A DNA stretch of 64,000 nucleotides, taken from contig NZ_PVTF01000001.1 of assembly GCF_003002815.1 (NCBI RefSeq), positions 1,054,001-1,118,000 on the forward strand. The letters are read 5' to 3'. Position numbers and translations under genes: made by a program. The notes beneath the pieces are model-generated. The model was not told the origin of the DNA. It saw only the letters and a list, made by a program, of their open reading frames with translations, and searched no databases. The first letter of the stretch is position 1. Each line of letters begins with the position of its first letter. Below, one piece after another: positions 51,879-61,217 of this stretch. This DNA is from Umezawaea tangerina (GTDB lineage: Bacteria > Actinomycetota > Actinomycetes > Mycobacteriales > Pseudonocardiaceae).

Positions 51879-52972
51879 CGGGCAGGCGCAGGGGACCGGC
51901 GCTGCCGGACTTCCCCTGGGACTCGCTGGCCGACCACGCCGCCAAGGCGCGAACGCACCCCGGCGGTGTGGTCGACCTCTCCATCGGCACCCCGGTGGAC
52001 CCCGTGTCGTCGTTGATCCAGACCGCGCTCACCTCGGTGGCCGACCAACCCGGCTACCCGACGACCCACGGGACACCGGAGCTCCGCGAAGCGGCCGTCG
52101 CCTCCATGGCGCGCCGCTACGGCATCGACGGCCTGGACCCGACAGCGGTCCTGCCGACGATGGGGTCCAAGGAGCTGGTCGGGTGGCTGCCCACGCTGCT
52201 CGGCCTCGGTGCCGGTGACGTGGTGGCGATCCCCGCGCTGTCCTACCCGACGTACGAGGTCGGCGCCCTGCTGGCCGGGGCGACCGTCGTGCGCCTGCGC
52301 GACGACGAGCCCCCGCCGCCGGGCACCGCCCTGGTGTGGCTGAACTCGCCGTCGAACCCGACCGGGCGCGTGCTGTCCGCCGCGGCGATGGCCGCGGCCG
52401 TGGGGGCCGCGCGGGACGTGGGCGCGGTGGTCGCCTCCGACGAGTGCTACCTCGCGCTGTCCTGGGACGCCGCACCGGTGTCCGTGCTGGACCCCGCGGT
52501 GCACGGCGGCTCGCTGGACGGACTGCTGGCCGTGCACTCGCTCTCCAAGTCCTCCAGCCTCGCCGGGTACCGCGCCGGGTTCGTCGCGGGCGACCCCGGC
52601 CTGGTCTCCGGTCTGCTCGAACTGCGCAAGCACGCGGGCATGATCGTCCCCCGCCCGGTGCAGGCCGCCATGACCGCCGCGCTGTCGGACGACGCCCACG
52701 TCACCGCGCAGCGCCACCGGTACGCCACCCGCCGGGCGCTGCTGCTGCCCGCGCTGCTCGCCGCGGGCTTCACCGTCGACCACTCCGAGGCTGGCCTGTA
52801 CCTGTGGGCCACCCGCGGTGAGGACGCCTGGGAGACCGTCGGCCGACTCGCCGAACGCGGCATCCTCGCCGCGCCGGGCACGTTCTACGGGCCCGGTGGG
52901 GACCGGCACGTGCGGATCGCTTTGACGGCGTCGGACGAGCGGATCGCCGCCGCGGTGGAACGCCTGGGCTAG
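51875..52972 (+). CDS. dapC: Succinyldiaminopimelate aminotransferase
   Basis: The 365-residue class I/II PLP aminotransferase has the cofactor Lys225 in [13 protein letters not shown], a [12 protein letters not shown] motif and the C-terminal [11 protein letters not shown] Arg that binds the substrate carboxylate. It converts N-succinyl-2-amino-6-ketopimelate to N-succinyl-LL-diaminopimelate in the lysine/peptidoglycan pathway. Assignment to DapC relies on the fdxA pairing and the dapD and dapE genes nearby. It overlaps fdxA by 4 bp. Confidence 0.88.
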   Translation: MTGRRRGPALPDFPWDSLADHAAKARTHPGGVVDLSIGTPVDPVSSLIQTALTSVADQPGYPTTHGTPELREAAVASMARRYGIDGLDPTAVLPTMGSKELVGWLPTLLGLGAGDVVAIPALSYPTYEVGALLAGATVVRLRDDEPPPPGTALVWLNSPSNPTGRVLSAAAMAAAVGAARDVGAVVASDECYLALSWDAAPVSVLDPAVHGGSLDGLLAVHSLSKSSSLAGYRAGFVAGDPGLVSGLLELRKHAGMIVPRPVQAAMTAALSDDAHVTAQRHRYATRRALLLPALLAAGFTVDHSEAGLYLWATRGEDAWETVGRLAERGILAAPGTFYGPGGDRHVRIALTASDERIAAAVERLG

Positions 52973-52984
52973 CACCCCCTGACC

Positions 52985-53028
52985 ACGGCGAAGGGGCCGT
53001 CCCGGCACCGGGACGGCCCCTTCGCCGT
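52985..53028. terminator. Bidirectional terminator between dapC and dapD
   Basis: A perfect 21-bp stem (arms at 52985-53005 and 53008-53028, starting ACGGCGAAGGGGCCG) with a 2-base loop lies in the convergent gap, 12 bases after dapC and 8 before the dapD stop. Confidence 0.9.
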
Positions 53029-53036
53029 GAGCGGGG

Positions 53037-54011
53037 TCAGTCGTTCGCGTGCAGCGCCGCGTTCAGCTCGACGCCGGTGCCCTTGCGGGGCCGGACCTTC
53101 ACGGCGCCGGTGACCGAGTCGCGGATGAACAGCAGACCGGACACACCGGACAGCTGACCGGCCTTCACGACCTCGCCGTCGTCGGTGGTGACCTTGGTGC
53201 CCGCGGTGACGTACAGGCCCGCCTCGACGACGCAGTCGTCGCCCAGCGAGATGCCGATGCCGCCGTTGGCGCCGATCAGGCAGCGCTCCCCGATGGAGAC
53301 GACCTCCTTGCCGCCACCGGAGAGCGTGCCCATGATGGACGCGCCGCCGCCCACGTCGGAGCCGTCGCCGACGACGACACCCGCGGAGATCCGGCCCTCG
53401 ACCATCGACGCGCCGAGCGTGCCCGCGTTGAAGTTGACGAAGCCCTCGTGCATCACGGTGGTGCCGGACGCGAGGTGCGCGCCGAGGCGGACGCGGTCGG
53501 CGTCGGCGATGCGGACACCGCTCGGGACGACGTAGTCGACGAGCCGGGGGAACTTGTCGACGCCGTACACGGTCACGGCGCCGCGGGTGCGCAGGCGCAG
53601 CCGGGTCTGCTCGAAGCCCTCCACCGCGCACGGGCCGAAGTTGGTCCACACGACGTTGTTCAGCAGGCCGAACTGGCCGTCGAGGCTGAGGCCGTGCGGC
53701 CGCACGAGCCTGGTCGACAGCAGGTGCAGGCGCAGGTAGACGTCGTAGGTGTCGGCGGGGGCGTCGGCGAGCGAGGCGATGGAGACCTGGACGCCGATGA
53801 CCTCGACCCCGCGCTCCTTGTCCTCGCCCAGCAGGTGCGCGGCCTCCTCGCCGAGGGCGCCCGCGACGTCGACGGACGACAGGAGCTGCGTGCCGACCGA
53901 CGGCGGCTCCCCCAGCTGGGGCGCCGGGAACCAGGTGTCCAGGACGGTGCCCTCGGGCGTGACGGTTGCCAGTCCGACGCCGTACGCGCCGGTCACGTTT
54001 GCGGTGCTCAC
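53037..54011 (-). CDS. dapD: 2,3,4,5-tetrahydropyridine-2,6-dicarboxylate N-succinyltransferase, actinobacterial type
   Basis: The 324-residue protein has a left-handed beta-helix built from hexapeptide repeats ([63 protein letters not shown]). It catalyses succinylation of tetrahydrodipicolinate by succinyl-CoA in lysine/DAP synthesis. It is longer at the N-terminus than the enterobacterial type. GTG 54011 is chosen by the start [17 protein letters not shown]. It is divergent from dapE with only 25 bp between start codons. Confidence 0.95.
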   Translation of the reverse strand: MSTANVTGAYGVGLATVTPEGTVLDTWFPAPQLGEPPSVGTQLLSSVDVAGALGEEAAHLLGEDKERGVEVIGVQVSIASLADAPADTYDVYLRLHLLSTRLVRPHGLSLDGQFGLLNNVVWTNFGPCAVEGFEQTRLRLRTRGAVTVYGVDKFPRLVDYVVPSGVRIADADRVRLGAHLASGTTVMHEGFVNFNAGTLGASMVEGRISAGVVVGDGSDVGGGASIMGTLSGGGKEVVSIGERCLIGANGGIGISLGDDCVVEAGLYVTAGTKVTTDDGEVVKAGQLSGVSGLLFIRDSVTGAVKVRPRKGTGVELNAALHAND

Positions 54012-54036
54012 GGCTCGCAACGGTAACCTGTGCGCC

Positions 54037-55101
54037 GTGGCCGACACCCTGCACCTCTCCGCTGATCCCGTCGACCTGACCGCGGCGCTGGTGGACGTAC
54101 CCAGCGTCTCCGGCGACGAGGCCGAGCTGGCCGACCTGGTCGAACGCTCCCTGCGAGAGCAGGCGCCGCACCTGGAGGTCGTCCGGTCGGGCAACTCGGT
54201 GCTGGCCCGCACGAACCTGGGGCGCGCGGAGCGGGTGGTGTTCGCGGGCCACCTGGACACCGTGCCGATCAACGACAACATGCCGAGCCGCCGCGAGGGC
54301 GACGTCCTGCACGGGTGCGGGACCGTCGACATGAAGGGCGGCGACGCGGTGATGCTGCACCTCGCCGCGACCCTCCGGGAGCCCCGGCACGACCTGACCT
54401 TCGTGTTCTACGACTGCGAGGAGATCGAGGCGAGCCGCAACGGGCTGGGGCGCGTCGAGCGCGACCTGCCGGAGTGGCTGCGCGGCGGGCTCGCGATCGT
54501 GTGCGAGCCGTCCGACGGCGTCGTGGAGGCGGGCTGCCAGGGCACGATCCGGGTCGAGGTGCGCACGACCGGGAGGCGGGCGCACACCGCGCGCGGCTGG
54601 ATGGGCGAGAACGCCGTGCACGCCATGGGCGAGGTGCTGCGCAGGCTGCAGGCGCACGAGACGCGGGTCGTCGAGATCGACGGCTGCACCTACCGCGAGG
54701 GCCTGCAGGCCGTGAAGATCACCGGCGGGGTGGCGGGCAACGTGGTGCCCGACGAGTGCGTCCTCACCGTCAACCACCGGTTCGCGCCGGACCGCTCGCC
54801 CGCCGAGGCGGAGGCGCACCTGCGCGAGGTGTTCGCGGGCTTCGACCTCGTGGTCACCGACTTCGCCGCCGGCGCACTGCCCGGTCTGTCCGCGCCCGTC
54901 GCGAAGGAGCTCGTCGCCGCCACGGGCGGCACCCCGGTGGGCAAGCTCGGGTGGACCGACGTCGCCCGGTTCGCCGCGCTCGGCATCCCCGCGGTCAACT
55001 TCGGACCGGGCGACCCGACCCTGGCGCACACCCAGCAGGAGAACGTCCCCGTCAGCCAGATCACCGGCTGCGTCGACGTCCTGCGCAGATTCCTCGCGTG
55101 A
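54037..55101 (+). CDS. dapE: Succinyl-diaminopimelate desuccinylase
   Basis: The 354-residue M20 peptidase family enzyme has GHLDTVPIN (Zn ligand His and Asp), [23 protein letters not shown] (catalytic Glu) and the C-terminal [15 protein letters not shown] His. It frees LL-DAP from N-succinyl-LL-DAP. The GTG is seven bases after TAACCT at 54024-54029, so the transcript is probably leaderless. Promoters of dapD and dapE must be interleaved in the 25-bp gap. Confidence 0.94.
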   Translation: MADTLHLSADPVDLTAALVDVPSVSGDEAELADLVERSLREQAPHLEVVRSGNSVLARTNLGRAERVVFAGHLDTVPINDNMPSRREGDVLHGCGTVDMKGGDAVMLHLAATLREPRHDLTFVFYDCEEIEASRNGLGRVERDLPEWLRGGLAIVCEPSDGVVEAGCQGTIRVEVRTTGRRAHTARGWMGENAVHAMGEVLRRLQAHETRVVEIDGCTYREGLQAVKITGGVAGNVVPDECVLTVNHRFAPDRSPAEAEAHLREVFAGFDLVVTDFAAGALPGLSAPVAKELVAATGGTPVGKLGWTDVARFAALGIPAVNFGPGDPTLAHTQQENVPVSQITGCVDVLRRFLA

Positions 55102-55150
55102 GACCGTCACCCGATGAGGGAATCCGGTTTCCTGACCTAGAATCCCGCCG

Positions 55151-55924
55151 ATGACTGACAACAACTCCGTCGACGAGAACCCGCCGGAACGGCAGCGCGG
55201 CCCCGTGACGCTGCGCCGTTCCCAGCGCGTCGAGCTGACCACCACCGACCAGCGGCTCCTGGACTCGCGCGGGCCGTCGGACTGGGTGCACACCGACCCG
55301 TGGCGGGTCCTGCGCATCCAGGCCGAGTTCGTCGAGGGTTTCGGCGCGCTCGCCGCGGTGCCCAGCGCCGTGACGGTGTTCGGGTCGGCGCGCACCCCGC
55401 GCGACCACGCCGAGTACCAGATCGGCCGCGACCTCGGCGGCGCGCTGGCCAGGGCCGGGTTCGCGGCCATCACCGGTGGTGGCCCCGGCGTGATGGAGGC
55501 GGTCAACCGCGGGTGCTCCGAGGCGGGCGGGTTCTCCGTCGGGCTCGGCATCGAGCTGCCGTTCGAACAGGGCCTCAACCCGTTCGTCGACCTCGGCGTG
55601 AACTTCCGGTACTTCTTCGTCCGCAAGACGATGTTCATCAAGTACTCGCAGGCGTTCATCTGCCTGCCCGGCGGTTTCGGCACGCTCGACGAGCTGTTCG
55701 AGGCGCTGACCCTGGTGCAGACCAAGAAGGTCACCAAGTTCCCGGTCGTCCTCTTCGGACGGTCCTACTGGCAGGGCCTGTACGACTGGATCCAGAACTC
55801 GGTGCTGGCGGGCGGCAAGGTCGGCGAGAAGGACCTGGCGCTGCTGCACCTCACCGACGACATCGACGACGCGGTGCGGGTCGTGCAGGAGGCCCACAAG
55901 GCGTGGGACGAGGCGCACTCGTGA
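55151..55924 (+). CDS. LOG-family (TIGR00730) Rossmann-fold protein
   Basis: The 257-residue protein has the lysine decarboxylase-like LOG motif PGGFGTLDE with GGGPGVMEAVNRGC and VFGSART. LOG proteins hydrolyse cytokinin or adenosine-type nucleoside 5'-monophosphates to free bases and ribose 5-phosphate; bacterial in vivo roles are largely unknown. The N-terminal ~60 residues are an extension seen in actinobacterial members. TAGAAT ends seven bases before the ATG (leaderless). It overlaps a second, shorter LOG gene by 4 bp. Confidence 0.9.
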   Translation: MTDNNSVDENPPERQRGPVTLRRSQRVELTTTDQRLLDSRGPSDWVHTDPWRVLRIQAEFVEGFGALAAVPSAVTVFGSARTPRDHAEYQIGRDLGGALARAGFAAITGGGPGVMEAVNRGCSEAGGFSVGLGIELPFEQGLNPFVDLGVNFRYFFVRKTMFIKYSQAFICLPGGFGTLDELFEALTLVQTKKVTKFPVVLFGRSYWQGLYDWIQNSVLAGGKVGEKDLALLHLTDDIDDAVRVVQEAHKAWDEAHS

Positions 55925-56460
55925 CGACCAGGGTCACCGTCTACTGCGGATCGCAGCGCACCGTCCCGGCGGGCTACCTGGAGCTGGCGGCCGAGGTCGG
56001 CACGGCCATCGCCGCCCGCGGCTGGTCGCTGACCTGGGGCGGCAGCAGCGTGTCGATGATGGGCGAGGTGGCCCGCACCGCCCGCGAGGGAGGTGCCCGC
56101 ACCGTCGGCGTCATCCCGCGGGGGCTGGTGGGCACCGAGCTCGCCGACGACCACGCGGACGAGCTGCTGGTGGTCGACACCATGCGCGAGCGCAAGGCGC
56201 TCATGGAGGAGCACGGGGACGCGTTCCTCGCCCTGCCGGGCGGCATCGGCACGTGCGAGGAGCTTTTCGAGATGTGGACTTCACGGGTGTTGTCCATGCA
56301 CACCAAACCGGTCGTGGTGCTGGATGTCGACAACCACTACCGGGGTCTGTTCGACTGGGTCCGCGAACTGGGCGGTCGCGGTTTCGTCTCGCGGCACGCG
56401 CTGGACTCGTTGACCATCACCGGAGACGTGGCGACGGCGTTGGACGCCTGCGCGAGCTGA
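55921..56460 (+). CDS. Second LOG-family protein, compact form
   Basis: The 179-residue protein is a typical-length LOG: VTVYCGSQRTVPAGYLELA, TWGGSSVSMMGEVAR, the PGGIGTCEELFEMW motif and VVLDVDNHYRGLFDWV. The conserved Glu and Arg-Lys of MRERKALM are kept. It probably splits nucleotide monophosphates, like its partner, and two LOG genes may give overlapping substrate range. GTG 55921 overlaps the preceding stop. Confidence 0.9.
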   Translation: MTTRVTVYCGSQRTVPAGYLELAAEVGTAIAARGWSLTWGGSSVSMMGEVARTAREGGARTVGVIPRGLVGTELADDHADELLVVDTMRERKALMEEHGDAFLALPGGIGTCEELFEMWTSRVLSMHTKPVVVLDVDNHYRGLFDWVRELGGRGFVSRHALDSLTITGDVATALDACAS

Positions 56461-56473
56461 GGAGAAGCAACAG

Positions 56474-56950
56474 ATGGGCAAGTGGGCGTCCTACGTCGTG
56501 CGACGCGGGGATGACGAGGAGCTCGACGACGGCTACCGGCTGGACGCCGTCGAGGGCTGGCAGTGGTGGGAGTTCCCGGTGCTGGACGAGGAGCCGCTGG
56601 TGCAGCTCGTCGGCACCGGCGCCGCCATCTCCGCCACCGTCGCCGACAGCGACATGTGCGTCGTGACCGGCTGGGACGGCGGCCAGGAGCAGTGGGAGTG
56701 GGTGTTCGGCGAGGTCGCCTACGCGGAGGCGGCGGCGGCCGAGGGCCTGCCCGCACCCGACCCCGAGGAGCTCGCCGAGACCCTCCCGGAACGCGCCGCG
56801 GCCCTCGCCGTGGCCGTGGTCGAGTGGGCGAAGGCGGCCGGGCTGTCGGCCGACGTGCCCACCGTGACCGCGGTGCTGGAGACCGACCACGACATCGCCG
56901 AGGACGGCCTCCAGGCCGTGCTGGGCGCGGTCGGGATCGTGGACAACTAG
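56474..56950 (+). CDS. Hypothetical protein
   Basis: The 158-residue acidic protein begins MGKWASYVVRRGDDEELDDG and has YRLDAVEGWQWWEFPVLDEEPLVQLVGTG, rich in Trp. A C-terminal helical part follows (PDPEELAETLPERAAALAVAVVEWAKAAG). No membrane segment and no motif is recognised. It is just 13 bases after the LOG gene, with GAGGAGAAG before the ATG, and so is probably in the same operon. Function unknown. Confidence 0.65.
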   Translation: MGKWASYVVRRGDDEELDDGYRLDAVEGWQWWEFPVLDEEPLVQLVGTGAAISATVADSDMCVVTGWDGGQEQWEWVFGEVAYAEAAAAEGLPAPDPEELAETLPERAAALAVAVVEWAKAAGLSADVPTVTAVLETDHDIAEDGLQAVLGAVGIVDN

Positions 56951-56995
56951 CCGTCCCGCCGGGTGCCGGTCGACCCCGACCGGCACCATGGGGGC

Positions 56996-57955
56996 ATGAG
57001 GATTCGCTGCGCGGTGCTGGACGACTACCAGGGTGTGGCGCTGGTCCTGGCGGACTGGTCGGTCCTGGCCGACCGGGTGGACGTGACCGTCCACCGCGAG
57101 CACTTCGACTCCCGCGACCGGCTCGTGGAGGCGTTGCGGGACCACGAGATCGTCGTCGTCATGCGCGAGCGCACCCCGTTCGACGCCGGGCTGGTCGCGC
57201 GCCTGCCCTCGTTGCGGCTGCTGGTGACCAGCGGGATGCGCAACGCCTCGATCGACCTGGAGGCCGCCGCCGCGGCCGGTGTCGTCGTGTGCGGCACGGG
57301 CAGCACGTCCGGTCCACCGGTCGAGCTGACCTGGGCCCTCATCCTCGGGCTCGCCCGGCACCTGGTCGCGGAAAGCGCTTCCCTGCGGTCGGACGGGCCG
57401 TGGCAGAGCACCGTCGGCACCGGGCTCGCGGGCAGGACGTTGGGGCTGCTCGGTTTCGGCAAGATCGGGGTGCGGGTCGCCCGGATCGGCCGGGCGTTCG
57501 GGATGGACGTCGTCGCCTGGAGCGCCAACCTCACCGCCGACCGGACCGAGCCCGAGGGGGTGCGGCTGGCGGCTTCCCTGGAAGACCTGTTGTCGGCCAG
57601 CGACGTGCTGTCGGTGCACCTGGTGCTGGGGGAGCGGACCAGGGGCCTGGTCGACGCAGGCGCCCTGAAGTCGTTGCGGCCCGGCGCTTTGCTCGTCAAC
57701 ACCTCGCGCGCGGCGATCGTCGACCAGGAGGCGCTGGTCGACGCGCTGCGCGAGGGACGGCTGGCGGGCGCGGGGCTCGACGTGTTCGAGCAGGAGCCCC
57801 TGCCGCACGGGCACCCGTTCCGCAGGCTGCCGAACGTCCTGGCCACACCGCACATCGGGTACGTGACCGACGGGAACTACCAGGTCTACTTCCGCGAAGC
57901 CGTCGAGGACATCCTGGCGTTCCTCGACGGCGCCCCGATCCGCACGCTCGGCTAG
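56996..57955 (+). CDS. D-2-hydroxyacid dehydrogenase family protein
   Basis: The 319-residue NAD-dependent enzyme has a Rossmann motif GLLGFGKIGVRVARIGRAFGM, catalytic Arg in LLVNTSRAAIVD, Glu in FEQEPLP and His in ATPHIGY, the family's triad. Substrates in the family include D-lactate, phosphoglycerate and glyoxylate. The N-terminus MRIRCAVLDDYQGVAL matches the actinobacterial uncharacterised group. The ATG is at 56996. The TAG stop lies in a CTAG that also begins a MITE-end-like sequence. Confidence 0.88.
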   Translation: MRIRCAVLDDYQGVALVLADWSVLADRVDVTVHREHFDSRDRLVEALRDHEIVVVMRERTPFDAGLVARLPSLRLLVTSGMRNASIDLEAAAAAGVVVCGTGSTSGPPVELTWALILGLARHLVAESASLRSDGPWQSTVGTGLAGRTLGLLGFGKIGVRVARIGRAFGMDVVAWSANLTADRTEPEGVRLAASLEDLLSASDVLSVHLVLGERTRGLVDAGALKSLRPGALLVNTSRAAIVDQEALVDALREGRLAGAGLDVFEQEPLPHGHPFRRLPNVLATPHIGYVTDGNYQVYFREAVEDILAFLDGAPIRTLG

Positions 57956-57982
57956 GGCGTGCATCGAAGTCTCGTACGAGAC
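57952..57982. repeat. Diverged end of the CTAG palindromic element
   Basis: CTAGGGCGTG-N2-TCG-N-AGTCTCGT-N-CGA matches the left end of the element at 30216. The last bases form the palindrome GTCTCGTACGAGAC (57969-57982). No other half is present. As in the full copy, CTAG supplies the stop codon of the neighbouring gene. It occupies the 32-bp gap between two convergent genes. Confidence 0.6.
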
Positions 57983-57987
57983 ATCCC

Positions 57988-58542
57988 CTATGGGCGCAGT
58001 CCCGCCATGGCCAGGTCGAGGATCCGGGAGGCCCGTGCGGCCTGGTCGGGGCCGGGGTCGATGCGCCACAGGAAACCCATCAGCAGCACGACGTCGTCCG
58101 GTACGAGGCCCGCCCGGATCGTCCCGTCCTCCTCGCCCGCGCGCAGCAGCACCGCCACCGCCCCCATGATCGGCCCGTAGCTCTGCCCGACCAGGTCCTC
58201 GCTGGTGGCCGCGTGCAGCACGTGCGACAGGCCGTGCTTGGTCTCCACGTAGTGGGCGAGCCGCTCGAACCACAGCCGCAGCGCCTCCAGCGGCGGGTGG
58301 GCCTCCAGCAGCGCGGGCGCGTAGTCCAGGAGCTGCTGCACGTCGTGCCGGTAGACCGCCAGCACCAGCGCCTCCCGGTTCGGGAAGTGCCGGTACAACG
58401 TCCCCGGCCCCACGCCCGCCTTCTTCGCGATGGAGTTCAACGAGGCGTCGCTCGACTCGAGCAACGCGTCCCGCGCGACCTCCAGGATCCGGTTCCGGTT
58501 CTGCTGCGCGTCGGCCCGCAGGGGTTCGTGCCGCTGGGTCAT
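57988..58542 (-). CDS. TetR-family transcriptional regulator
   Basis: The 184-residue regulator has an N-terminal HTH (RNRILEVARDALLESSDASLNSIAKKAGVGPGTLYRHFPNREAL read in parts) and a helical ligand-binding C-terminal half (VETKHGLSHVLHAATSEDLVG). Ligand and target are unknown. The ATG at 58542 is supported by GAGGAGG; an upstream in-frame start (58635) would lack that. It is divergent from a GNAT gene. Such regulators often control neighbouring oxidoreductases or transporters, so the D-2-hydroxyacid dehydrogenase is a possible target. Confidence 0.88.
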   Translation of the reverse strand: MTQRHEPLRADAQQNRNRILEVARDALLESSDASLNSIAKKAGVGPGTLYRHFPNREALVLAVYRHDVQQLLDYAPALLEAHPPLEALRLWFERLAHYVETKHGLSHVLHAATSEDLVGQSYGPIMGAVAVLLRAGEEDGTIRAGLVPDDVVLLMGFLWRIDPGPDQAARASRILDLAMAGLRP

Positions 58543-58664
58543 CGGTACCTCCTCGGTGATCGGAGAGGTCTCCGGCGAGTAGAGCACAGCTGGAATGCCC
58601 ACCGCTACGCGCGGCCCGCGCGACACGAGCCCCACTCCCCCGTCCGCGGTGGCACGATCTGTGC

Positions 58665-59216
58665 GTGAGCGAGCACCTGCCGCCTTGGCCGTCGACGCCC
58701 CCGGCCCACGGGGCGGTGGTGCTGCGGGCGTTCGGTGAGGGGGACGTGCACCTGGCGTTGGAGATGGGGGAGGACCCGTACATCCCGTTGATCGGCAGCC
58801 TGCCCGCCCACCCCAACCCCCACCAGGCCCTGGAGTGGATCGAGCGGCAGCAGGCGCGGTTCGCGGAGGGGAAGGGGTTCTCGTTCGCGATCGCGGACGT
58901 CGGCTCCGGGACGGCGTTGGGGGCGGTCGGGCTGGGGTTGCACAGCCTGGCCGCGGGCAGGGCGTCGGCGGGGTACTCGGTGGCGCCGAAGCACCGGGGG
59001 CGCGGGGTGGCGAGCAGCGGGTTGCGGGCGCTCACGGCGTTCGCCTGGACGATCCCGGCGCTGCACCGGGTCGAGCTGCACATCGAGCCGTGGAACGTCG
59101 GGTCGACGCGGGTGGCGGAGGCGGCCGGGTACGAGCGCGAGGGGCTGCTGCGCAGTCACCAGGAGATCGGGTGCACGCGGCGGGACATGCTGCTCTACGC
59201 CGCGATCAGGCCGTGA
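58665..59216 (+). CDS. GNAT N-acetyltransferase, RimJ-like
   Basis: The 183-residue GNAT protein has ASAGYSVAPKHRGRGVASSGLRALTAFAW (acetyl-CoA loop RGRGVA near 110) and the RimJ/RimL-type HRVELHIEPWNVGSTRVAEAAGYEREGLLR end. It probably acetylates a protein N-terminus or a small amine. The GTG start is divergent from the TetR gene. The 3' end overlaps the convergent AlkX-like gene by 11 bp. Confidence 0.85.
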   Translation: MSEHLPPWPSTPPAHGAVVLRAFGEGDVHLALEMGEDPYIPLIGSLPAHPNPHQALEWIERQQARFAEGKGFSFAIADVGSGTALGAVGLGLHSLAAGRASAGYSVAPKHRGRGVASSGLRALTAFAWTIPALHRVELHIEPWNVGSTRVAEAAGYEREGLLRSHQEIGCTRRDMLLYAAIRP

Positions 59217-60270
59217 CGACCTTCGCCGACGCCAGCCCGCGCACGGCCGCGAGGCGCTGGGCCTCGTCCTCGACGGCGGGCGGCGGTGGTTCGCCGAACG
59301 GGCGCAGGGTGACGTCGAGGCGCTTGCCCGAGGCCTTCGCCTGCCACGTGCCGGTGATCTCGCCGTCGACCATGATCGCGCCGCGCCGTCCGAGGATCCG
59401 CCACACCTCCTTCTGGTGGGCCTTGTCGGGCACCAGCAGGTCGCGGTCGCGGGCCTGGAGGTACGGGTCGAGCGGGGGCAGCAGGCGGACCACGTCGGGG
59501 TCCGGCGCGTCGAGCAGGGCGGACACCCGGTCGGCGGGCAGCCAGGCCTTCTTGCCCGCGACGCGGACCTCCACCAGGTCGTCGGACGGCCACACCTGCT
59601 TCACCGCGGTGGCCGTGGTGCCGAAGTAGCCCGCGACCTCGGACGGGCCCGCGGGTCCGTGCAGGCGCAGGTAGGCGAGGACCAGGTCCTCGAACCCGGC
59701 GGTCGCCGTCGGCACGCCGGGCCACGGGGAGGTGGGGACGAACGTGACGGTCTTCTCCGCCGGGTCGAACACCAGCCCGGCGGGCAGCACGGCCAGCCGG
59801 AAGACCGGGTCCTGCACGTGGGTGGCGTCGCAGCCGCGGCACCACGCCGTCACCTCCGGCGGCACGAGCGGCGTGACCAGCCCGCTCGCCTCGCCCTTGG
59901 TCATCGGCGACGTGACGACCTCCCGCAACGCCGACGCGACGGCCGTCAACGCCGCCAGCCCCGACTCGACGCCGCGCGGCCGCGACATGCGGGTCATCGC
60001 GTCGGCGTCGTCCAGCGGCCACAGGCGTGCGGCCAACGCCGGGAGGTCGGCGGTCCGGTGCAGGTGCGGAGCGCCGCGGACGGTCCACGTGGTCGGGTAG
60101 CCGCCGGTGTCGGGGTCGTCGGCCAGCCGGGCGGCGAGCGCGGCGGCCGCGGAGCGCTCGGAGTCCTGCACGCCGAGGTCGAACACGCGCAGGTCGGTGG
60201 ACCCGCGGTCGAACTGGTGGGAGGCGACCCGGTAGGCGAGCACCCGGTCGCGGTCGACTTCCTCAGCCAA
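59206..60270 (-). CDS. Winged-helix DNA-binding domain protein, AlkX-like (DUF1006/HTH_42)
   Basis: The 354-residue protein starts with LAYRVASHQF, contains GYPTTWTVRGAPHLHR, the long mixed alpha/beta body and C-terminal LLPPLDPYLQARDRDLLVPDKAHQKEVW. This matches the YcaQ/AlkX/AlZ group of winged-helix proteins, some of which are DNA glycosylases that unhook interstrand crosslinks or open alkylated bases; the QxQ/QxD catalytic motifs are not obvious here. A DNA-repair role is inferred. It overlaps the DUF3224 gene by 8 bp. Confidence 0.75.
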   Translation of the reverse strand: MAEEVDRDRVLAYRVASHQFDRGSTDLRVFDLGVQDSERSAAAALAARLADDPDTGGYPTTWTVRGAPHLHRTADLPALAARLWPLDDADAMTRMSRPRGVESGLAALTAVASALREVVTSPMTKGEASGLVTPLVPPEVTAWCRGCDATHVQDPVFRLAVLPAGLVFDPAEKTVTFVPTSPWPGVPTATAGFEDLVLAYLRLHGPAGPSEVAGYFGTTATAVKQVWPSDDLVEVRVAGKKAWLPADRVSALLDAPDPDVVRLLPPLDPYLQARDRDLLVPDKAHQKEVWRILGRRGAIMVDGEITGTWQAKASGKRLDVTLRPFGEPPPPAVEDEAQRLAAVRGLASAKVVTA

Positions 60271-60640
60271 GGTCGTACTCCAGGGTGATCAGCTCGTGCT
60301 CCACGCGGGCGGTGCCCTTGAGGCCCACGAGGGCGCCGGTGCCCGAACCGGGCACGACGTGGCCGAAGAACGAGGGGCCGTCGGGGGACATCGTGGCCCC
60401 GTGCTGGATCACGAACGTCCCCGCGCGCCCGTCGAGGGTGCCGCTGAACTGCTCGGACGCGACGTACCCCGCGGACCCGTCGGCGGCCGCGCAGGTGAGC
60501 AGCTGCGCGGTGCTCGTGCCCTCCAGCGGACCCGTGAACGTCTTGCCGACGTCGACCCGCGCGAGCTTCGGCTCACCCGCCTCGGCGGCGGACTCGTCCC
60601 AGCGGGTGATCGTGAAAGCGGCCTTCACCTGGGTGGTCAT
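60263..60640 (-). CDS. DUF3224-domain protein
   Basis: The 125-residue protein matches the DUF3224 pattern (KAAFTITRWDES, GKTFTGPLEGTS, VASEQFSGTLDGRAGTFVIQHGA, GTGALVGLKGTARVEH). It probably forms a small beta-barrel. No activity is established. The ATG 60640 follows the conserved start MTTQVKAAF. It is cotranscribed with the AlkX-like gene and divergent from the Nudix gene. Confidence 0.85.
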   Translation of the reverse strand: MTTQVKAAFTITRWDESAAEAGEPKLARVDVGKTFTGPLEGTSTAQLLTCAAADGSAGYVASEQFSGTLDGRAGTFVIQHGATMSPDGPSFFGHVVPGSGTGALVGLKGTARVEHELITLEYDLG

Positions 60641-60689
60641 GCCCTGATCCTGGCACCCGGAGCTGCCATCTGCTGTCAGGATGGTGTCC

Positions 60690-61217
60690 GTGGAGATCAC
60701 CAAGCAGCTCAGGGTCGCGGCCTACGCGCTGTGCGTGAGGGACGGTCGGATCCTGCTGTCCCGTTGGGTCGGGCCGGGCGGGAACAACAAGCGCTGGACG
60801 CTGCCCGGTGGTGGCATCGACCACGGCGAGGACCCGTACGAGGCGGTGATCCGCGAGGTCGACGAGGAGACCGGGTACGCCATCGAGGTGCGGCGGCTGC
60901 TCGGCGTCCACACGATCCGCCGCACCTTCGAGCGCGGGCCCGACGCCGAGGTCGACTTCCACGGGCTGCGGATCATCTACGAGGCCGAGGTCGTCGGCGG
61001 TGAGCTGCGGTTCGAGGTCGGCGGCTCGTCCGACCGCGCGGAGTGGTTCGACCTGGCCGACGTGGCCGGGCTGCGGCACTCCGACCAGGTCGACGTGGCG
61101 CTGGAGCTGGCGCGGACGAGCCCGCCGGACGGCAGGGGCGAGGTCGCCCTGCCGTCCGACGAGAGGCTCACCCGCGAGGGACCCGCAGCCAGGACGGGTC
61201 CGCCGCCGGGGAGCTGA
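60690..61217 (+). CDS. Nudix hydrolase
   Basis: The 175-residue protein has a complete Nudix box (GGGIDHGEDPYEAVIREVDEETGY, read with all invariant residues) near 50-75. The extended N-terminus VEITKQLRVAAYALCVRDGRILLSR is typical of MutT-like pyrophosphatases. I choose GTG 60690 because CAGGAT ends seven bases before it; ATG 60681 lies inside that hexamer. Substrate unknown. Its last 50 bp overlap the convergent CocE-family gene. Confidence 0.85.
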   Translation: MEITKQLRVAAYALCVRDGRILLSRWVGPGGNNKRWTLPGGGIDHGEDPYEAVIREVDEETGYAIEVRRLLGVHTIRRTFERGPDAEVDFHGLRIIYEAEVVGGELRFEVGGSSDRAEWFDLADVAGLRHSDQVDVALELARTSPPDGRGEVALPSDERLTREGPAARTGPPPGS

